DNA of 64,000 nucleotides from positions 62,001 through 126,000 of the forward strand of contig NZ_FNOV01000012.1 in assembly GCF_900107135.1 (NCBI RefSeq), in the 5' to 3' direction. The translations under genes and the position numbers were made by a program. Below the pieces are notes generated by a model, which had not been told where the DNA came from, did not search any database, and saw only the letters and a program-made list of their open reading frames with translations. The DNA is from Hymenobacter psychrophilus. GTDB lineage: Bacteria > Bacteroidota > Bacteroidia > Cytophagales > Hymenobacteraceae. Positions within the stretch are counted from its first letter, which is position 1. The number at the start of each line of letters is the position of its first letter. Positions 7,538 through 15,875 of the stretch are shown piece after piece.

Positions 7538-8413
7538 TCAGGCAGTCTCAGTGCCAGCACCTTTATCGGTCTGCAGCATCGAGAGCAGCATGTGCAGCCG
7601 GGCCTTAAGCTCCTTACGGTCGACAATAAAATCCAGGAAGCCGTGCTCCAGCACAAATTCGGCGCTCTGGAAGCCTTTTGGCAGGTCTTTGCCGATGGTT
7701 TCTTTAATAACGCGCGGGCCGGCAAAGCCGATTAACGCGCCGGGCTCGGCAATATTGAAGTCGCCGAGCATGGCGAACGAGGCCGTTACACCGCCCGTGG
7801 TGGGGTCGGTGAGCAGCGAGATGTAGGGCAGGCCGGCTTCGGAAAGCAGCGCCAGCCGGGCCGAGGTTTTGGCCATCTGCATCAGCGAGAAGCCCGCCTC
7901 CATCATGCGGGCGCCGCCCGAGCGCGAAATCATGAGGAAGGGCAGGCGGTGTTCCCGGGCGTAGTCGATAGCGCGGGCAATCTTCTCGCCCACCACCGAG
8001 CCCATGGAGCCGCCAATAAACTTAAAGTCCATGGCTGCCACCACCAGGCCCAGACCATCGAGCTGGCCGTGGGCCGTGCGCACGGCGTCGCGCAGGCCGG
8101 TGCTTTTTTCGGTGGCTACCAAGCGCTGCGGGTAGGCTTTGGTATCGACGAAGTTCAGCGGGTCGGCCGAGTGCATGTCGGCGTCCAGCTCCTCAAACTG
8201 GCCATCATCGAAGAGGAAGCTGAAGTACTCGGCGGCCTCAATCCGGTCGTGGTAGCTGCAGTTGCCGCAGGTGGAGAGCAGACGCTTATGCTCGACCATG
8301 GTGGCCACCGTTTTGCACTCGGGGCACTTGTACCAGAGGCCGTCGGGGGTTTCCTTTTTCTGGTCGGTGGGCGTTACAATGCCTTTTTCTTTGCGATTAA
8401 ACCAGGACGACAT
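7538..8413 (-). CDS. accD: Acetyl-CoA carboxylase carboxyltransferase subunit beta
   Basis: Transfers the carboxyl group from carboxybiotin to acetyl-CoA, the first committed step of fatty acid synthesis; works as an alpha2beta2 complex with AccA. 291 residues. The N-terminal zinc ribbon has C30, C33, C49 and C52 (CPEC, CGNC), and the crotonase-like carboxyltransferase fold follows, with MISRSGGARMMEA and PTTGGVTASFAMLGD typical of AccD. Monocistronic, with a GC-rich region upstream. The biotin ligase that modifies the partner carrier protein is at 43288 in this window. Confidence 0.97.
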   Translation of the reverse strand: MSSWFNRKEKGIVTPTDQKKETPDGLWYKCPECKTVATMVEHKRLLSTCGNCSYHDRIEAAEYFSFLFDDGQFEELDADMHSADPLNFVDTKAYPQRLVATEKSTGLRDAVRTAHGQLDGLGLVVAAMDFKFIGGSMGSVVGEKIARAIDYAREHRLPFLMISRSGGARMMEAGFSLMQMAKTSARLALLSEAGLPYISLLTDPTTGGVTASFAMLGDFNIAEPGALIGFAGPRVIKETIGKDLPKGFQSAEFVLEHGFLDFIVDRKELKARLHMLLSMLQTDKGAGTETA

Positions 8414-8637
8414 ACGAAACAGAAAGGCGTGGATTCAACAGGAAGTACGGGCCCATGCCGGCCGGGCCGGCGCGGGTTGGGGCGTGCAAGTTACGGCGGA
8501 ATCCAGAAGCGCGAAACGCCGGGGCAAACCACGCCCCGGCGCCGGTACAGGGCGGATGCGGCCGGCGGGCTGTATCTTGCCGGAAGCCGGCTGCGGGCTG
8601 GTTATTTTTTTCTTTTAGCTATCTACTCCTTTTTGCG

Positions 8638-9651
8638 GTGAAGAACTTCTCCCCTTCCGCCCTAGTTCTGGGCGCTTTCCTGGCTTCGATGGCGCTGCCC
8701 GGCTGCGTGGCTTCGAAAAAGTACGACGACCTGCGCGCCCGCCAGGCGGCCACCGAGCAGGCCAAGACCGAAGCCGAGCGCCAGAACCGCCAGGGCGTAG
8801 CCGAACTAAAAAAGGCCTCTGAAGAACTGAACCGGCTGCGGCTGCAGAACCGCCGCCTTACCGACGACTCGACCGAAACCGGCCGCAACCTGGCCCGCAC
8901 CCGCCAACTCTACGAGCAACTCACCGACAGCTACGACCGGCTGCTGAAGAACTCGGACCGGACGCTGGCCAATAAAACCACCGACTACAACAAGGTAGCC
9001 CAGGATCTGGCCCGCCGCGAGGCCGAGTTGGGTGAGCTGGACCAGAGCCTCAAGAAAAGCCGCGCCGACATCGACCGCCTCAACCAGGACCTGACGGCCC
9101 GCGAGGCCAAGCTGGGCGAGCTGCAGAAGGCGCTGGCCGAAAAGGACCGCGCCGTGGATGCCCTCAAAGCCAGTGTGAGCAACGCCCTACGCGGCTTCAA
9201 AGGCACCGAACTGCAGGTAGAAATGCGCAACGGCAAGGTGTACGTATCGCTTTCCGAGCAGCTGCTGTTTAAAACCGGCTCAACCAAAGTAGACCCCAAG
9301 GGCCAGGATGCGCTGCGCCAGCTGGCCACCGTGCTCCAGCAGCAGCCCGACGTGAACGTGGTAGTGGAAGGCCACACTGACAACGTACCCTTCAGCCGGG
9401 CCGTGGGCTCGATGACCGATAACTGGGACCTGAGCGTGCTGCGAGCCACCGAAATTGCCCGCTTGCTTACCACCGGCGGCGTGGCCCCGGAGCGCGTGAC
9501 GGCTTCGGGCCGCTCGCAGTACGTGCCCGTGGCCCCCAACACCACGGCCGAAAGCAAGGCCCTCAACCGCCGCACCGAAATCATCCTCACGCCCAAGCTC
9601 AACGAGCTTTTCAAAATCCTCGACTCGAACTCGGCAACGGGCAGCAAGTAA
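8638..9651 (+). CDS. OmpA/MotB-type lipoprotein with long coiled coil
   Basis: 337 residues from a GTG start at 8638, chosen because it gives a compact lipoprotein signal (lipobox ALPGC) whereas the longer frame would add 61 improbable residues. Residues 30-205 are a charged heptad-rich coiled coil (KKYDDLRARQAATEQAKTEA and repeats of L-E-K-A). The C-terminal 120 residues are an OmpA peptidoglycan-binding domain (VVVEGHTDNVPF, LNRRTEIIL). Likely an outer-membrane lipoprotein spanning the periplasm to bind peptidoglycan. Bidirectional terminator downstream. Confidence 0.9.
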   Translation: MKNFSPSALVLGAFLASMALPGCVASKKYDDLRARQAATEQAKTEAERQNRQGVAELKKASEELNRLRLQNRRLTDDSTETGRNLARTRQLYEQLTDSYDRLLKNSDRTLANKTTDYNKVAQDLARREAELGELDQSLKKSRADIDRLNQDLTAREAKLGELQKALAEKDRAVDALKASVSNALRGFKGTELQVEMRNGKVYVSLSEQLLFKTGSTKVDPKGQDALRQLATVLQQQPDVNVVVEGHTDNVPFSRAVGSMTDNWDLSVLRATEIARLLTTGGVAPERVTASGRSQYVPVAPNTTAESKALNRRTEIILTPKLNELFKILDSNSATGSK

Positions 9652-9735
9652 AATATGCGCTTGCCGCCTTTAGAAAAAGTTCTGGCTGCGAAGAACCAAG
9701 CCTAATATTGGCCTTCGTCTCAGTAACTGGACACT

Positions 9736-9776
9736 AAAAAAGCCGTCTGCTCCTGATTGAGCAGACGGCTTTTTTT
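9736..9776. terminator. Bidirectional terminator between convergent genes
   Basis: A/T-flanked perfect stem of about 16 bp (AGCCGTCTGCTC with GAGCAGACGGCT) with a short loop, between the coiled-coil OmpA gene and the convergent hypothetical gene at 9797. Confidence 0.9.
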
Positions 9777-9796
9777 GCGCTTAAATGTCGCATTTT

Positions 9797-10312
9797 TTAC
9801 CAGGGCATTTTCAAGGCGTCTTCCAGCTTGGTCAGTGCACCGAACCGGACTTTGGCCCGGCTGTAACGGAGCGTGCTGCGCGGCAGGGCCCGGGCAACGT
9901 CTTCCAGCGCCCGGAACGCCGTTTTATTCGGAGCACTTTCCAACCCCAGGTGTTGCGCCGGAAAGCCGGTGGCGCTGCTTAAAGGACCCTCTATGGTGTA
10001 CAGTGCGGTCAGCCGCCACCCAGCGGGCGTTTGGCAGGCCCGGATTTTCATCTGCTGGGCCAACGTGCGCGCAGGTACGGCCACAGTGGTGGTCAGCAGC
10101 CCCTGCCCGGCATCTACGGTATCGAGCAGGAAGCCCCGCTCCGTCAGGTAGTGCTGCAGGATTTGCAACACGGAATCCGATGGGGCTGTGGTCTGTACCA
10201 GCACCACATTGGCCCGCGCGAAAGGCACTAGGGCAGCTTCCGGCTGTTGCGCCGGCGCCGTAAACGCAGTCAGCAGCAGTGCTAGTAAGAAGCTTACCCC
10301 GGACCGCCCCAT
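9797..10312 (-). CDS. Hypothetical secreted protein
   Basis: 171 residues with a signal peptide (MGRSGVSFLLALLLTAFTAPAQQ). The rest is a small alpha/beta-looking protein with no cysteines in a recognisable pattern except one in RACQTP, and no family I can name. Its ATG overlaps the TAA of the upstream PLP enzyme by one base (TAATG), so it is probably translationally coupled to it; a functional link to sulfur metabolism is not evident from the sequence. Confidence 0.75.
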   Translation of the reverse strand: MGRSGVSFLLALLLTAFTAPAQQPEAALVPFARANVVLVQTTAPSDSVLQILQHYLTERGFLLDTVDAGQGLLTTTVAVPARTLAQQMKIRACQTPAGWRLTALYTIEGPLSSATGFPAQHLGLESAPNKTAFRALEDVARALPRSTLRYSRAKVRFGALTKLEDALKMPW

Positions 10313-11451
10313 TAGCCAATAGCCTGCTTGAGGTCGGCAATCAAATCCTCGGCATCCTCGATACCCACGCTCAGGCGAATCAACGAGTCGCTCAGGCCCG
10401 ATTTGCGGCGCTGCTCGGCCGGAATGCTGGCGTGGGTCATGCTGGCGGGATGACCCGAAAGGCTCTCGACGCCGCCCAAACTTTCGGCCAACGTGAAGAG
10501 TTCAAACTTTTCGAGCACCGCAATGGCGTCGGCCTGCTTATCGCCCTTGAGCACGAACGAGAGCATACCGCCGAAGTCGCGCATTTGCTTGGCAGCTACG
10601 GCGTGGTTGCGGTGGCTTTCGAGGCCGGGCCAGAATACCTTGTCCACCTTAGGGTGGGCGTTGAGGTACTCAGCTACTTTGCGGCCGTTTTCGCAGTGGC
10701 GCTGCATGCGCACGTGCAGGGTTTTGAGGCCGCGCAGCACCAGGAAGCAGTCCTGGGGGCCGGGTGTGCCGCCGCAGGAGTTCTGGTAGAACGCCAGCCG
10801 CTCGTTCAGCTCGTCATCTTTTAGCACCAGCGCGCCCATCACCGTGTCGGAGTGGCCGCCCATGTACTTGGTGAGCGAGTAGATGATGATATCGGCGCCC
10901 AAATCGAGCGGGTTTTGCAGGTAGGGCGTCGAGAAGGTATTATCGACCACCAGTAGGGCCCCGGCTTTCTTGGCCACGGCGGCGGCGGCGGCAATATCAA
11001 TCACGTTGAGCAGCGGGTTGCTGGGCGTTTCCACCCAAATCATTTTGGTGCGCTCGGTCACGGCGGCTTCCACGGCCGTCATGTCGTGCATGGGCACGAA
11101 GTGGAAATTGATGCCGTAGGGCGCGTACACCTTTGTGAAGAGGCGGTAGGAGCCGCCGTACAAATCGTCGGTGCAAATAACTTCGTCGCCGGGCTGCAGC
11201 AGCTTAATGGCGCAGTCGATGGCGGCCATGCCCGAGGCGAAAGCTAGGCCGTGCTTGCCGTTGTCGAAGGCCGCCAGCGCGTCCTGGAGCTGGGTGCGGG
11301 TGGGGTTGTGGGTGCGCGAGTACTCGTAGCCTTTGTTCTGGCCGGGCGAGGTCTGCACGTAGGTCGAGGTCTGGTAAATCGGCGTCATGATGGCCCCGGT
11401 AGCGGGGTCAGGATGCACACCGGCATGAATGGCTTTGGTTGCGAATTTCAT
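10312..11451 (-). CDS. Trans-sulfuration PLP enzyme (cystathionine gamma-synthase/beta-lyase/gamma-lyase family)
   Basis: 379 residues, normal for the Cys/Met metabolism PLP family. Start at ATG 11451 (MKFATKAIHAGVHPDP), the standard family N-terminus. Visible motifs: YSRTHNPTR near residue 45, DDLYGGSYRLF, WVETPSNPLL, VVDNTFSTPY, and SLTKYMGGHSD with the PLP-binding lysine, followed by ESLGGVESL-type C-terminal residues. It makes or breaks cystathionine in methionine/cysteine interconversion. Gamma-synthase, beta-lyase and gamma-lyase cannot be told apart safely by eye, so no symbol is given. Confidence 0.9.
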   Translation of the reverse strand: MKFATKAIHAGVHPDPATGAIMTPIYQTSTYVQTSPGQNKGYEYSRTHNPTRTQLQDALAAFDNGKHGLAFASGMAAIDCAIKLLQPGDEVICTDDLYGGSYRLFTKVYAPYGINFHFVPMHDMTAVEAAVTERTKMIWVETPSNPLLNVIDIAAAAAVAKKAGALLVVDNTFSTPYLQNPLDLGADIIIYSLTKYMGGHSDTVMGALVLKDDELNERLAFYQNSCGGTPGPQDCFLVLRGLKTLHVRMQRHCENGRKVAEYLNAHPKVDKVFWPGLESHRNHAVAAKQMRDFGGMLSFVLKGDKQADAIAVLEKFELFTLAESLGGVESLSGHPASMTHASIPAEQRRKSGLSDSLIRLSVGIEDAEDLIADLKQAIG

Positions 11452-11490
11452 CAGTAGGCTAGTAACGGGTGGCAAGTATAAATGGAACAA

Positions 11491-11498
11491 CAAAGGTA
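11491..11498 (-). promoter_or_regulatory. -7 promoter element (TACCTTTG) for the PLP enzyme operon
   Basis: Exact TAnnTTTG on the minus strand, 40 bases before the ATG at 11451; no strong -33 box. No riboswitch fold was recognised in the divergent spacer. Confidence 0.5.
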
Positions 11499-11634
11499 CG
11501 CGGCTTTCGTCAGGCTCTTTTTGGGGCCTTTACGGGCCCCAGGCCAAAGCCGGACAGCCTTTAGTGCAGTTATTACGTTCAGCAAAGCCCGGCGGCTCCC
11601 CCAATTCGGCGCCTTCTCCCCTGGTCTACCCTTT

Positions 11635-12345
11635 ATGTCGTTTCTGAAAACCCTGTTCCACCAGAACAAATCCACGCTCACCGCCCTGGTTCTGCTCACG
11701 GTCATGCCCATCGTCGGCGACAGTGTGCTGACCTGGACTTTGCACGAAAACCAGCACTGGCTGCGCGACCCCAGCCCAGGCCTCATGCTGCTCTATTTTG
11801 TGGTGGTAGCCATTACCATGACGCTCTCGCTTACCCACACCACAGTGGTGGTGCTGGTTACGGCCTTTTTCTTTGGCTGGCCGGGCTTCCCGGGCATGCT
11901 GCTAACCTATATGCTGGCCGCCTACGGAGGCTACCTCATCGCCCATAATCTCGACAAGGGCAAGCTCATCCGGCTGCTGGAGCAGTTTCCGAAGGCCCAT
12001 GCCGTAATGGGCGAAATGCGGGCCGACAGCTGGCGGCTGGTGCTGCTTACGCGCCTCTCGCCGGTGCTGCCCTTCGCCCTCATCACGTTTATCCTGACGG
12101 TGATGGGCGTGCCGAAGCGGCAGTTCCTGACGGCTTCGGTTATCGGTATGCTGCCCCGCACGCTGTTCTTCTACTGGCTCGGCACCAAAGCCCAGGATGT
12201 GCTGCTGCTCATCCAAAATCCCGATACAGGTACAGCAGGCAAAGCCTTGGTAGCGGTACTACTGGCCGTATCAGCTTTCGGGCTGTATTTTGTGTTTACC
12301 CGGGCTCTGAAACGGAGTTTGGAGCGGGGCAGCGCATCCGAATAA
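11635..12345 (+). CDS. VTT-domain membrane protein (TVP38/TMEM64, DedA-like)
   Basis: 236 residues and about six hydrophobic segments. The diagnostic core is present: FGWPGFPGMLLTYMLAAYGGYLIA, then RLSPVLPFALITFILTVMGV and GMLPRTLFFYWLG, matching the VTT (SNARE-associated) domain with its two re-entrant loops. Family members act in lipid scrambling and membrane homeostasis. Start at ATG 11635; the longer frame would add 51 residues of poor quality reading across the divergent promoter. The C-terminal tail is basic. Confidence 0.88.
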   Translation: MSFLKTLFHQNKSTLTALVLLTVMPIVGDSVLTWTLHENQHWLRDPSPGLMLLYFVVVAITMTLSLTHTTVVVLVTAFFFGWPGFPGMLLTYMLAAYGGYLIAHNLDKGKLIRLLEQFPKAHAVMGEMRADSWRLVLLTRLSPVLPFALITFILTVMGVPKRQFLTASVIGMLPRTLFFYWLGTKAQDVLLLIQNPDTGTAGKALVAVLLAVSAFGLYFVFTRALKRSLERGSASE

Positions 12346-12406
12346 AAAAAATCCGGCTGTCATTCAGCTGTTTGCAGGCTGGCAATACACTTTTTTTGCC
12401 TCCCGG

Positions 12407-12439
12407 TTTGCGCCTCCCGGATTTTAGCTGCTATCTTTG
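12407..12439 (+). promoter_or_regulatory. Bacteroidota-type promoter of tRNA-Arg
   Basis: TTTG at 12407-12410 and TATCTTTG at 12432-12439 match the -33/-7 consensus TTTG-N(19-21)-TAnnTTTG with 21 bases between. Transcription would start about 35 bases before the tRNA. This is the best-formed promoter in the window. Confidence 0.75.
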
Positions 12440-12481
12440 CACAACCAAAACGGATAAACGCATCCGCATAACGGTAAAAAG

Positions 12482-12555
12482 GGTTGCGTAGCTCAACTGG
12501 ATAGAGCATCTGACTACGAATCAGAAGGTTTAAGGTTCGACTCCTTACGTGACCA
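12482..12555 (+). tRNA. tRNA-Arg (anticodon ACG)
   Basis: Full cloverleaf: acceptor GGTTGCG with CGTGACC (two G-U pairs), D arm GCTC...GAGC, anticodon stem TCTGA/TCAGA around loop CTACGAA giving anticodon ACG, T arm TAAGG/CCTTA with loop TTCGACT, discriminator A. CCA is not encoded. ACG would be edited to ICG by TadA to read CGU/CGC/CGA. Confidence 0.95.
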
Positions 12556-12561
12556 CTAGAG

Positions 12562-12594
12562 AGCCCCTCAGCATTACGCTGTGGGGCTTTTTTA
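12562..12594 (+). terminator. Terminator of tRNA-Arg
   Basis: Stem AGCCCCTCAGC (12562-12572) with GCTGTGGGGCT (12578-12588), one G-U/mismatch position, then a T-run. Seven bases after the mature tRNA. Confidence 0.85.
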
Positions 12595-12725
12595 TTGGTC
12601 ATTATCGACCACAATCAGCTTCCGCAGGGCCGGGGCCCTCCTAATGACGGGCAACTAATCGGGACCGTGGTCAGACGACGGGCCAATACTTACTAGCAGG
12701 CTAGACTTTAGGCGGGTGGGCTGCG

Positions 12726-12733
12726 TATCTTTG
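12726..12733 (+). promoter_or_regulatory. -7 promoter element (TATCTTTG) for the ferredoxin reductase gene
   Basis: Exact TAnnTTTG about 118 bases before the ATG at 12852; a CTTTA near 12706 could stand in for the -33 box. Implies a leader of roughly 110 bases. Confidence 0.45.
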
Positions 12734-12851
12734 CGCCCGCGTAACGCCCGGCGCCGACTATGCTTTGGCTTTTTAGCCAACGATTTGGCCAGTTTGGTTG
12801 TTAAGCAGACGGCCCCCACGGGCCAGATGTTCCGTTTTTCGTTGCTTATAC

Positions 12852-13868
12852 ATGACCAATTCCATTTCCACCGATATCTGCATTATCGGGGCCGGCCCGG
12901 TGGGGCTGTTTGCCGTGTTTGAGGCCGGGCTGCTGAAGCTGCGCTGCCACGTAGTTGATGCCCTGCCCCAGGTGGGCGGGCAGCTGTCGGAAATCTATCC
13001 AAAGAAGCCGATTTACGATATTCCGGGCTTCCCCGAGATTTTGGCTGGCGACCTAGTGCAGAATCTGATGCGCCAGATCGAGCCCTTCCACCCTACCTTC
13101 ACGCTCGGCGAGCGGGTAGAGGAGTTCCGTAAGCTCGATGATGGCTCGTTTGAGCTCGTGACCACCGACGGCACCCGGATTGCCTGCAAAGCCGTGGCCA
13201 TTGCCGGCGGCCTGGGTTCGTTTGAGCCCCGCAAGCCTGCCATCGAGGACCTGACCAACTTTGAAAATGGCAAGGGCGTGCATTATATGGTGCGCGACCC
13301 CGAAACGTTTCGCGACCAACGCCTCGTAATTGCCGGCGGCGGCGACTCGGCCCTCGACTGGACGATTTTTCTGGCCAATGTGGCCAAGGAGGTAACCCTG
13401 GTACACCGCGGCACCACGTTCCGCGGGGCCGCCGACTCGGCCGAGAAGGTGCAGAAGTTGCACGAAGCCGGCAAGGTGAATCTGGTACTCAGCAGCAACG
13501 TAACGCACGTACACGGCAACGGCCGCCTGAATTCCGTGACCATCACGGCCAACGGCGGCGAGGCCCAGCAGGTCGAGGTCGATTCGTTTATTCCGCTTTT
13601 CGGCCTCACGCCCAAGCTCGGCCCGATTGGCGAGTGGGGCTTGGGTATCGACGATAACGCGGTGGAAGTAAACACCGTCGACTACTCGACTTCCGTGCCC
13701 GGCATCTATGCTATCGGCGACATCAACACCTACCCCGGCAAGCTGAAGCTGATTTTGTGCGGTTTTCACGAGGCCGCCCTTATGTGCCAGGGTGCCTTCA
13801 AGTACATCTACCCCGATAAAAAATACACCCTCAAGTACACTACGGTGAACGGGGTACCCACTCTTTAA
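12852..13868 (+). CDS. Ferredoxin--NADP+ reductase, thioredoxin reductase-like (type 2)
   Basis: 338 residues. FAD-binding CIIGAGPVGLFAVFEAG at the N-terminus, VVDALPQVGGQLSEIYPKKPIYDIPGFP (signature of type-2 FNR), second dinucleotide motif VIAGGGDSALDW for NADPH, and the C-terminal FAD contact GIYAIGDINTYPGKLKLILCGFHEAA. The CxxC redox motif of thioredoxin reductase is absent, supporting FNR activity. Start at ATG 12852; a longer frame from 12798 lacks conservation. A 2Fe-2S ferredoxin gene follows on the same strand, a natural partner. Confidence 0.93.
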   Translation: MTNSISTDICIIGAGPVGLFAVFEAGLLKLRCHVVDALPQVGGQLSEIYPKKPIYDIPGFPEILAGDLVQNLMRQIEPFHPTFTLGERVEEFRKLDDGSFELVTTDGTRIACKAVAIAGGLGSFEPRKPAIEDLTNFENGKGVHYMVRDPETFRDQRLVIAGGGDSALDWTIFLANVAKEVTLVHRGTTFRGAADSAEKVQKLHEAGKVNLVLSSNVTHVHGNGRLNSVTITANGGEAQQVEVDSFIPLFGLTPKLGPIGEWGLGIDDNAVEVNTVDYSTSVPGIYAIGDINTYPGKLKLILCGFHEAALMCQGAFKYIYPDKKYTLKYTTVNGVPTL

Positions 13869-13881
13869 TTAGCTATTAGTT

Positions 13882-13940
13882 GAAAGCTGTTAGCTGTTAG
13901 CTTTTTTCGTTCGACGGAAAGCTAACAGCTAACAGCTTTC
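13882..13940. repeat. Long hairpin built from AGCTGTTAGCT-type repeats
   Basis: GAAAGCTGTTAGCTGTTAGCTTT pairs with AAAGCTAACAGCTAACAGCTTTC across a 12-base loop containing the run CTTTTTTCG. Lies between the reductase and ferredoxin genes; may attenuate read-through. Shares its unit with repeats near 30.3, 33.8, 48.1 and 58.9 kb. Confidence 0.8.
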
Positions 13941-13960
13941 AGCTAACAGCTCCCAATAGC

Positions 13961-14287
13961 ATGACCGACGAAGTACGGGTGTACGTGGAGGAGTCTCCCG
14001 GCCACCGCCACGAAATTGTAGGCCCCACCGACATGGGGCTGAGTTTGATGGAACTCATGAAGGCAGATGGCTACGACATTCAGGCCACCTGCGGCGGAAT
14101 GGCCCTCTGTGGCACCTGCCACGTGGAGGTGCTGGCCGGCCCTGAGTTGCCCGAGCCCTCCGACGACGAGTTGGCCATGCTCGAAAGCTTGCCCGTTATG
14201 ACCCAGGGAAGCCGCCTCTCGTGCCAGATCCGCCTCAACCCACGGATTGATGGGCTGGTAGTGCGCCTGATGCCCCAGGAAGCCTGA
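13961..14287 (+). CDS. 2Fe-2S ferredoxin (adrenodoxin/ISC type)
   Basis: 108 residues with the plant/adrenodoxin-type cluster spacing: CGGMALCGTC (Cx5Cx2C) and a fourth cysteine in RLSCQI. Length and acidic surface (EPSDDELAMLE) match the vertebrate-like ferredoxins. Electron carrier, plausibly reduced by the type-2 FNR encoded just upstream; a hairpin separates the two genes. Terminator after the stop. Confidence 0.93.
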   Translation: MTDEVRVYVEESPGHRHEIVGPTDMGLSLMELMKADGYDIQATCGGMALCGTCHVEVLAGPELPEPSDDELAMLESLPVMTQGSRLSCQIRLNPRIDGLVVRLMPQEA

Positions 14288-14306
14288 ACAGTTGATCTGG
14301 CAGTGG

Positions 14307-14334
14307 AAAAGCCAGCCCAAGGGCCGGCTTTTTT
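14307..14334 (+). terminator. Terminator of the ferredoxin gene
   Basis: AAAAGCCAGCCC / GGGCCGGCTTTT stem with one mismatch and a two-base loop, followed by T-run, 20 bases after the stop. Confidence 0.75.
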
Positions 14335-14426
14335 GTTGGGGCATTACACTGGGAGAATAAGGGCGTCGTTAGGAGCAGGTGCCCGATGCCGGGCCTGTTT
14401 TCTTGCCGCTCTTATTACCGCAGCCA

Positions 14427-15293
14427 ATGGCTTTTTATCCGTACCGAATAGCCGGCGGCCTGCTGGTTGGACTACTCCCGTTGGCAGGTGCCTGGGCCCA
14501 GGCACGACCCCAGCTGAGTTTGAGCACCGGGCCGGCTTTCTCGCTGACGACCATAGCGCGTTCCGCCCGTACGCCCCGCGCATTTCGGGCCGACAACACG
14601 TTCGGGCTCACGGGCGAATTGCGGCTGGCCTGGCCACTCGCTCCGCAATGGGCGCTCGAAACTATGCTGGGACTTACCGAACTGCAGCCAGGCATTAAGT
14701 ACAAGGTAGATAACGGCAGTCGGTCTTCGGGAATAGGACCGGGGCCGCTGCTGCACACTGGTTTGGCCCTACGCCGATCCGATTTACTGACTTTCGGCTC
14801 CCGCTTCAGCCTGGATGCAGCACTGGGAGCCGGAGTGGCGTGGCTGGCCCGCCCCTACCCTACCGACCGGCTGAACGAGTTCAACCCGGGCCAGCGCCAG
14901 CCCGCACCGGGCCGGCCGGTGGTGGTGTACACCAGCCATCAACAGCACCGCAGCATTTGGCGGCTCAGCGGCAACGTGCGCTTGCGCTACGCACTCACTC
15001 CCAACCGCAACCTGCTGCTCAGTCTGGATTACGCGCAGGGGATGCAGTCCTTGGTGGAGTCGCGCACCCAGCGGCTGACCTACCTGGCAGCCAACGGCAC
15101 GCCGCAGGAGGGCGGTTTTGTGCTCCGCGACCGGGGTTCGCATGTGGCTCTGCAACTGGGCTATAGCTGGTTTTTAGGACATGCCGGAGAACGAGCTACG
15201 CCCCATACGCCCCGCTACGGCCGCACTGCCGGTCCGCCCGAAGAGTTGGTTGAAGAGGAGCCGCCCACCTTCTCGGAGCCGCCCACCGAATAG
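14427..15293 (+). CDS. Hypothetical secreted protein, probable outer-membrane beta-barrel
   Basis: 288 residues. Signal peptide (MAFYPYRIAGGLLVGLLPLAGAWAQ), then alternating hydrophobic/polar strands with aromatic girdles and the phrase NVRLRYALTPNRNLLLSLDY, ending in a strand (VALQLGYSWFL) before a Pro/Glu-rich tail (EELVEEEPPTFSEPPTE). This is typical of small Bacteroidota outer-membrane barrels; no specific family recognised. ATG 14427 preferred because it starts the signal peptide. Convergent with the gene at 15384. Confidence 0.75.
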   Translation: MAFYPYRIAGGLLVGLLPLAGAWAQARPQLSLSTGPAFSLTTIARSARTPRAFRADNTFGLTGELRLAWPLAPQWALETMLGLTELQPGIKYKVDNGSRSSGIGPGPLLHTGLALRRSDLLTFGSRFSLDAALGAGVAWLARPYPTDRLNEFNPGQRQPAPGRPVVVYTSHQQHRSIWRLSGNVRLRYALTPNRNLLLSLDYAQGMQSLVESRTQRLTYLAANGTPQEGGFVLRDRGSHVALQLGYSWFLGHAGERATPHTPRYGRTAGPPEELVEEEPPTFSEPPTE

Positions 15294-15325
15294 GCCAGGC
15301 AGTCGGCCAGCTTCCCTTTAAGCGC

Positions 15326-15363
15326 AACGCGCCGCTCAACTATTGTCGGGCGGCGCGTTAATT
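15326..15363. terminator. Bidirectional hairpin between convergent genes
   Basis: AACGCGCCGC (15326-15335) pairs with GCGGCGCGTT (15350-15359); TTAATTTTGG follows on the plus strand. Confidence 0.65.
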
Positions 15364-15383
15364 TTGGTGGAAATCGGCCGGAT

Positions 15384-15734
15384 TTAGCGGCGGCTACGGC
15401 CAGATTTACGCTTGACAACAACTTTGCGCTCTTCGACCGGCGCAACTATCGGTTCGGGCGCAGCTGCTTTTGCGGCCACAACCTGAGCGGCCTTAGCGGC
15501 TTCGATGGCAGCTTCAGCGGCGCGGGCCTTCTCTTCTACTGCCTCGAGGGCGGCGGCGCGCTTGCGGCGCACGGGCATCAGAAAGTCGCGCTCGGCGCGC
15601 TCCTGGGCCGACAGTTCTTCTTCGCCGGGCAGGCTGGTGGGGGTAATAGTGGCGGCCGCTTTGGCATCGTCCTGGGCCCAGGCGGGGGCGTTGCAAAGCA
15701 GCAGCGCGGAGAGTAGCACAAGTAATTTACGCAT
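15384..15734 (-). CDS. Hypothetical secreted Ala-rich protein
   Basis: 116 residues: signal peptide (MRKLLVLLSALLLCNAPAWAQ), then a helical, Ala/Glu/Lys-rich body (ALEAVEEKARAAEAAIEAAK) likely to be coiled coil, and a very basic C-terminus (KVVVKRKSGRSRR). No known family recognised. Start at ATG 15734, with a TACCTTTG -7 element about 35 bases upstream. Function unknown. Confidence 0.75.
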   Translation of the reverse strand: MRKLLVLLSALLLCNAPAWAQDDAKAAATITPTSLPGEEELSAQERAERDFLMPVRRKRAAALEAVEEKARAAEAAIEAAKAAQVVAAKAAAPEPIVAPVEERKVVVKRKSGRSRR

Positions 15735-15769
15735 CAACTTTTCCTTTCTTTCCTTCAGTAAACGAAGGG

Positions 15770-15777
15770 CAAAGGTA
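15770..15777 (-). promoter_or_regulatory. -7 promoter element (TACCTTTG) for the gene at 15384
   Basis: Exact TAnnTTTG on the minus strand, 35 bases before ATG 15734; a CAAA (TTTG on minus) lies at 15792-15795 but with only about 14 bases spacing. Confidence 0.5.
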
Positions 15778-15875
15778 CGGCTTCGGGCAGCCAAACTCAA
15801 CCCCAATCGTCGAATTCAGGTCATAATCAGGCTTATAAGGCCGTATGCGGCGAAAAGCCCGGTCCGCCACCGGCC

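Noticed and set aside
11452..11634. Possible SAM riboswitch upstream of the trans-sulfuration enzyme
   Set aside because: No conserved SAM riboswitch core could be recognised, and the TACCTTTG box puts the transcript start only about 35 bases before the ATG.
12360..12614. 84-codon frame on the minus strand
   Set aside because: It runs through the tRNA-Arg gene and its terminator, so it is not coding.
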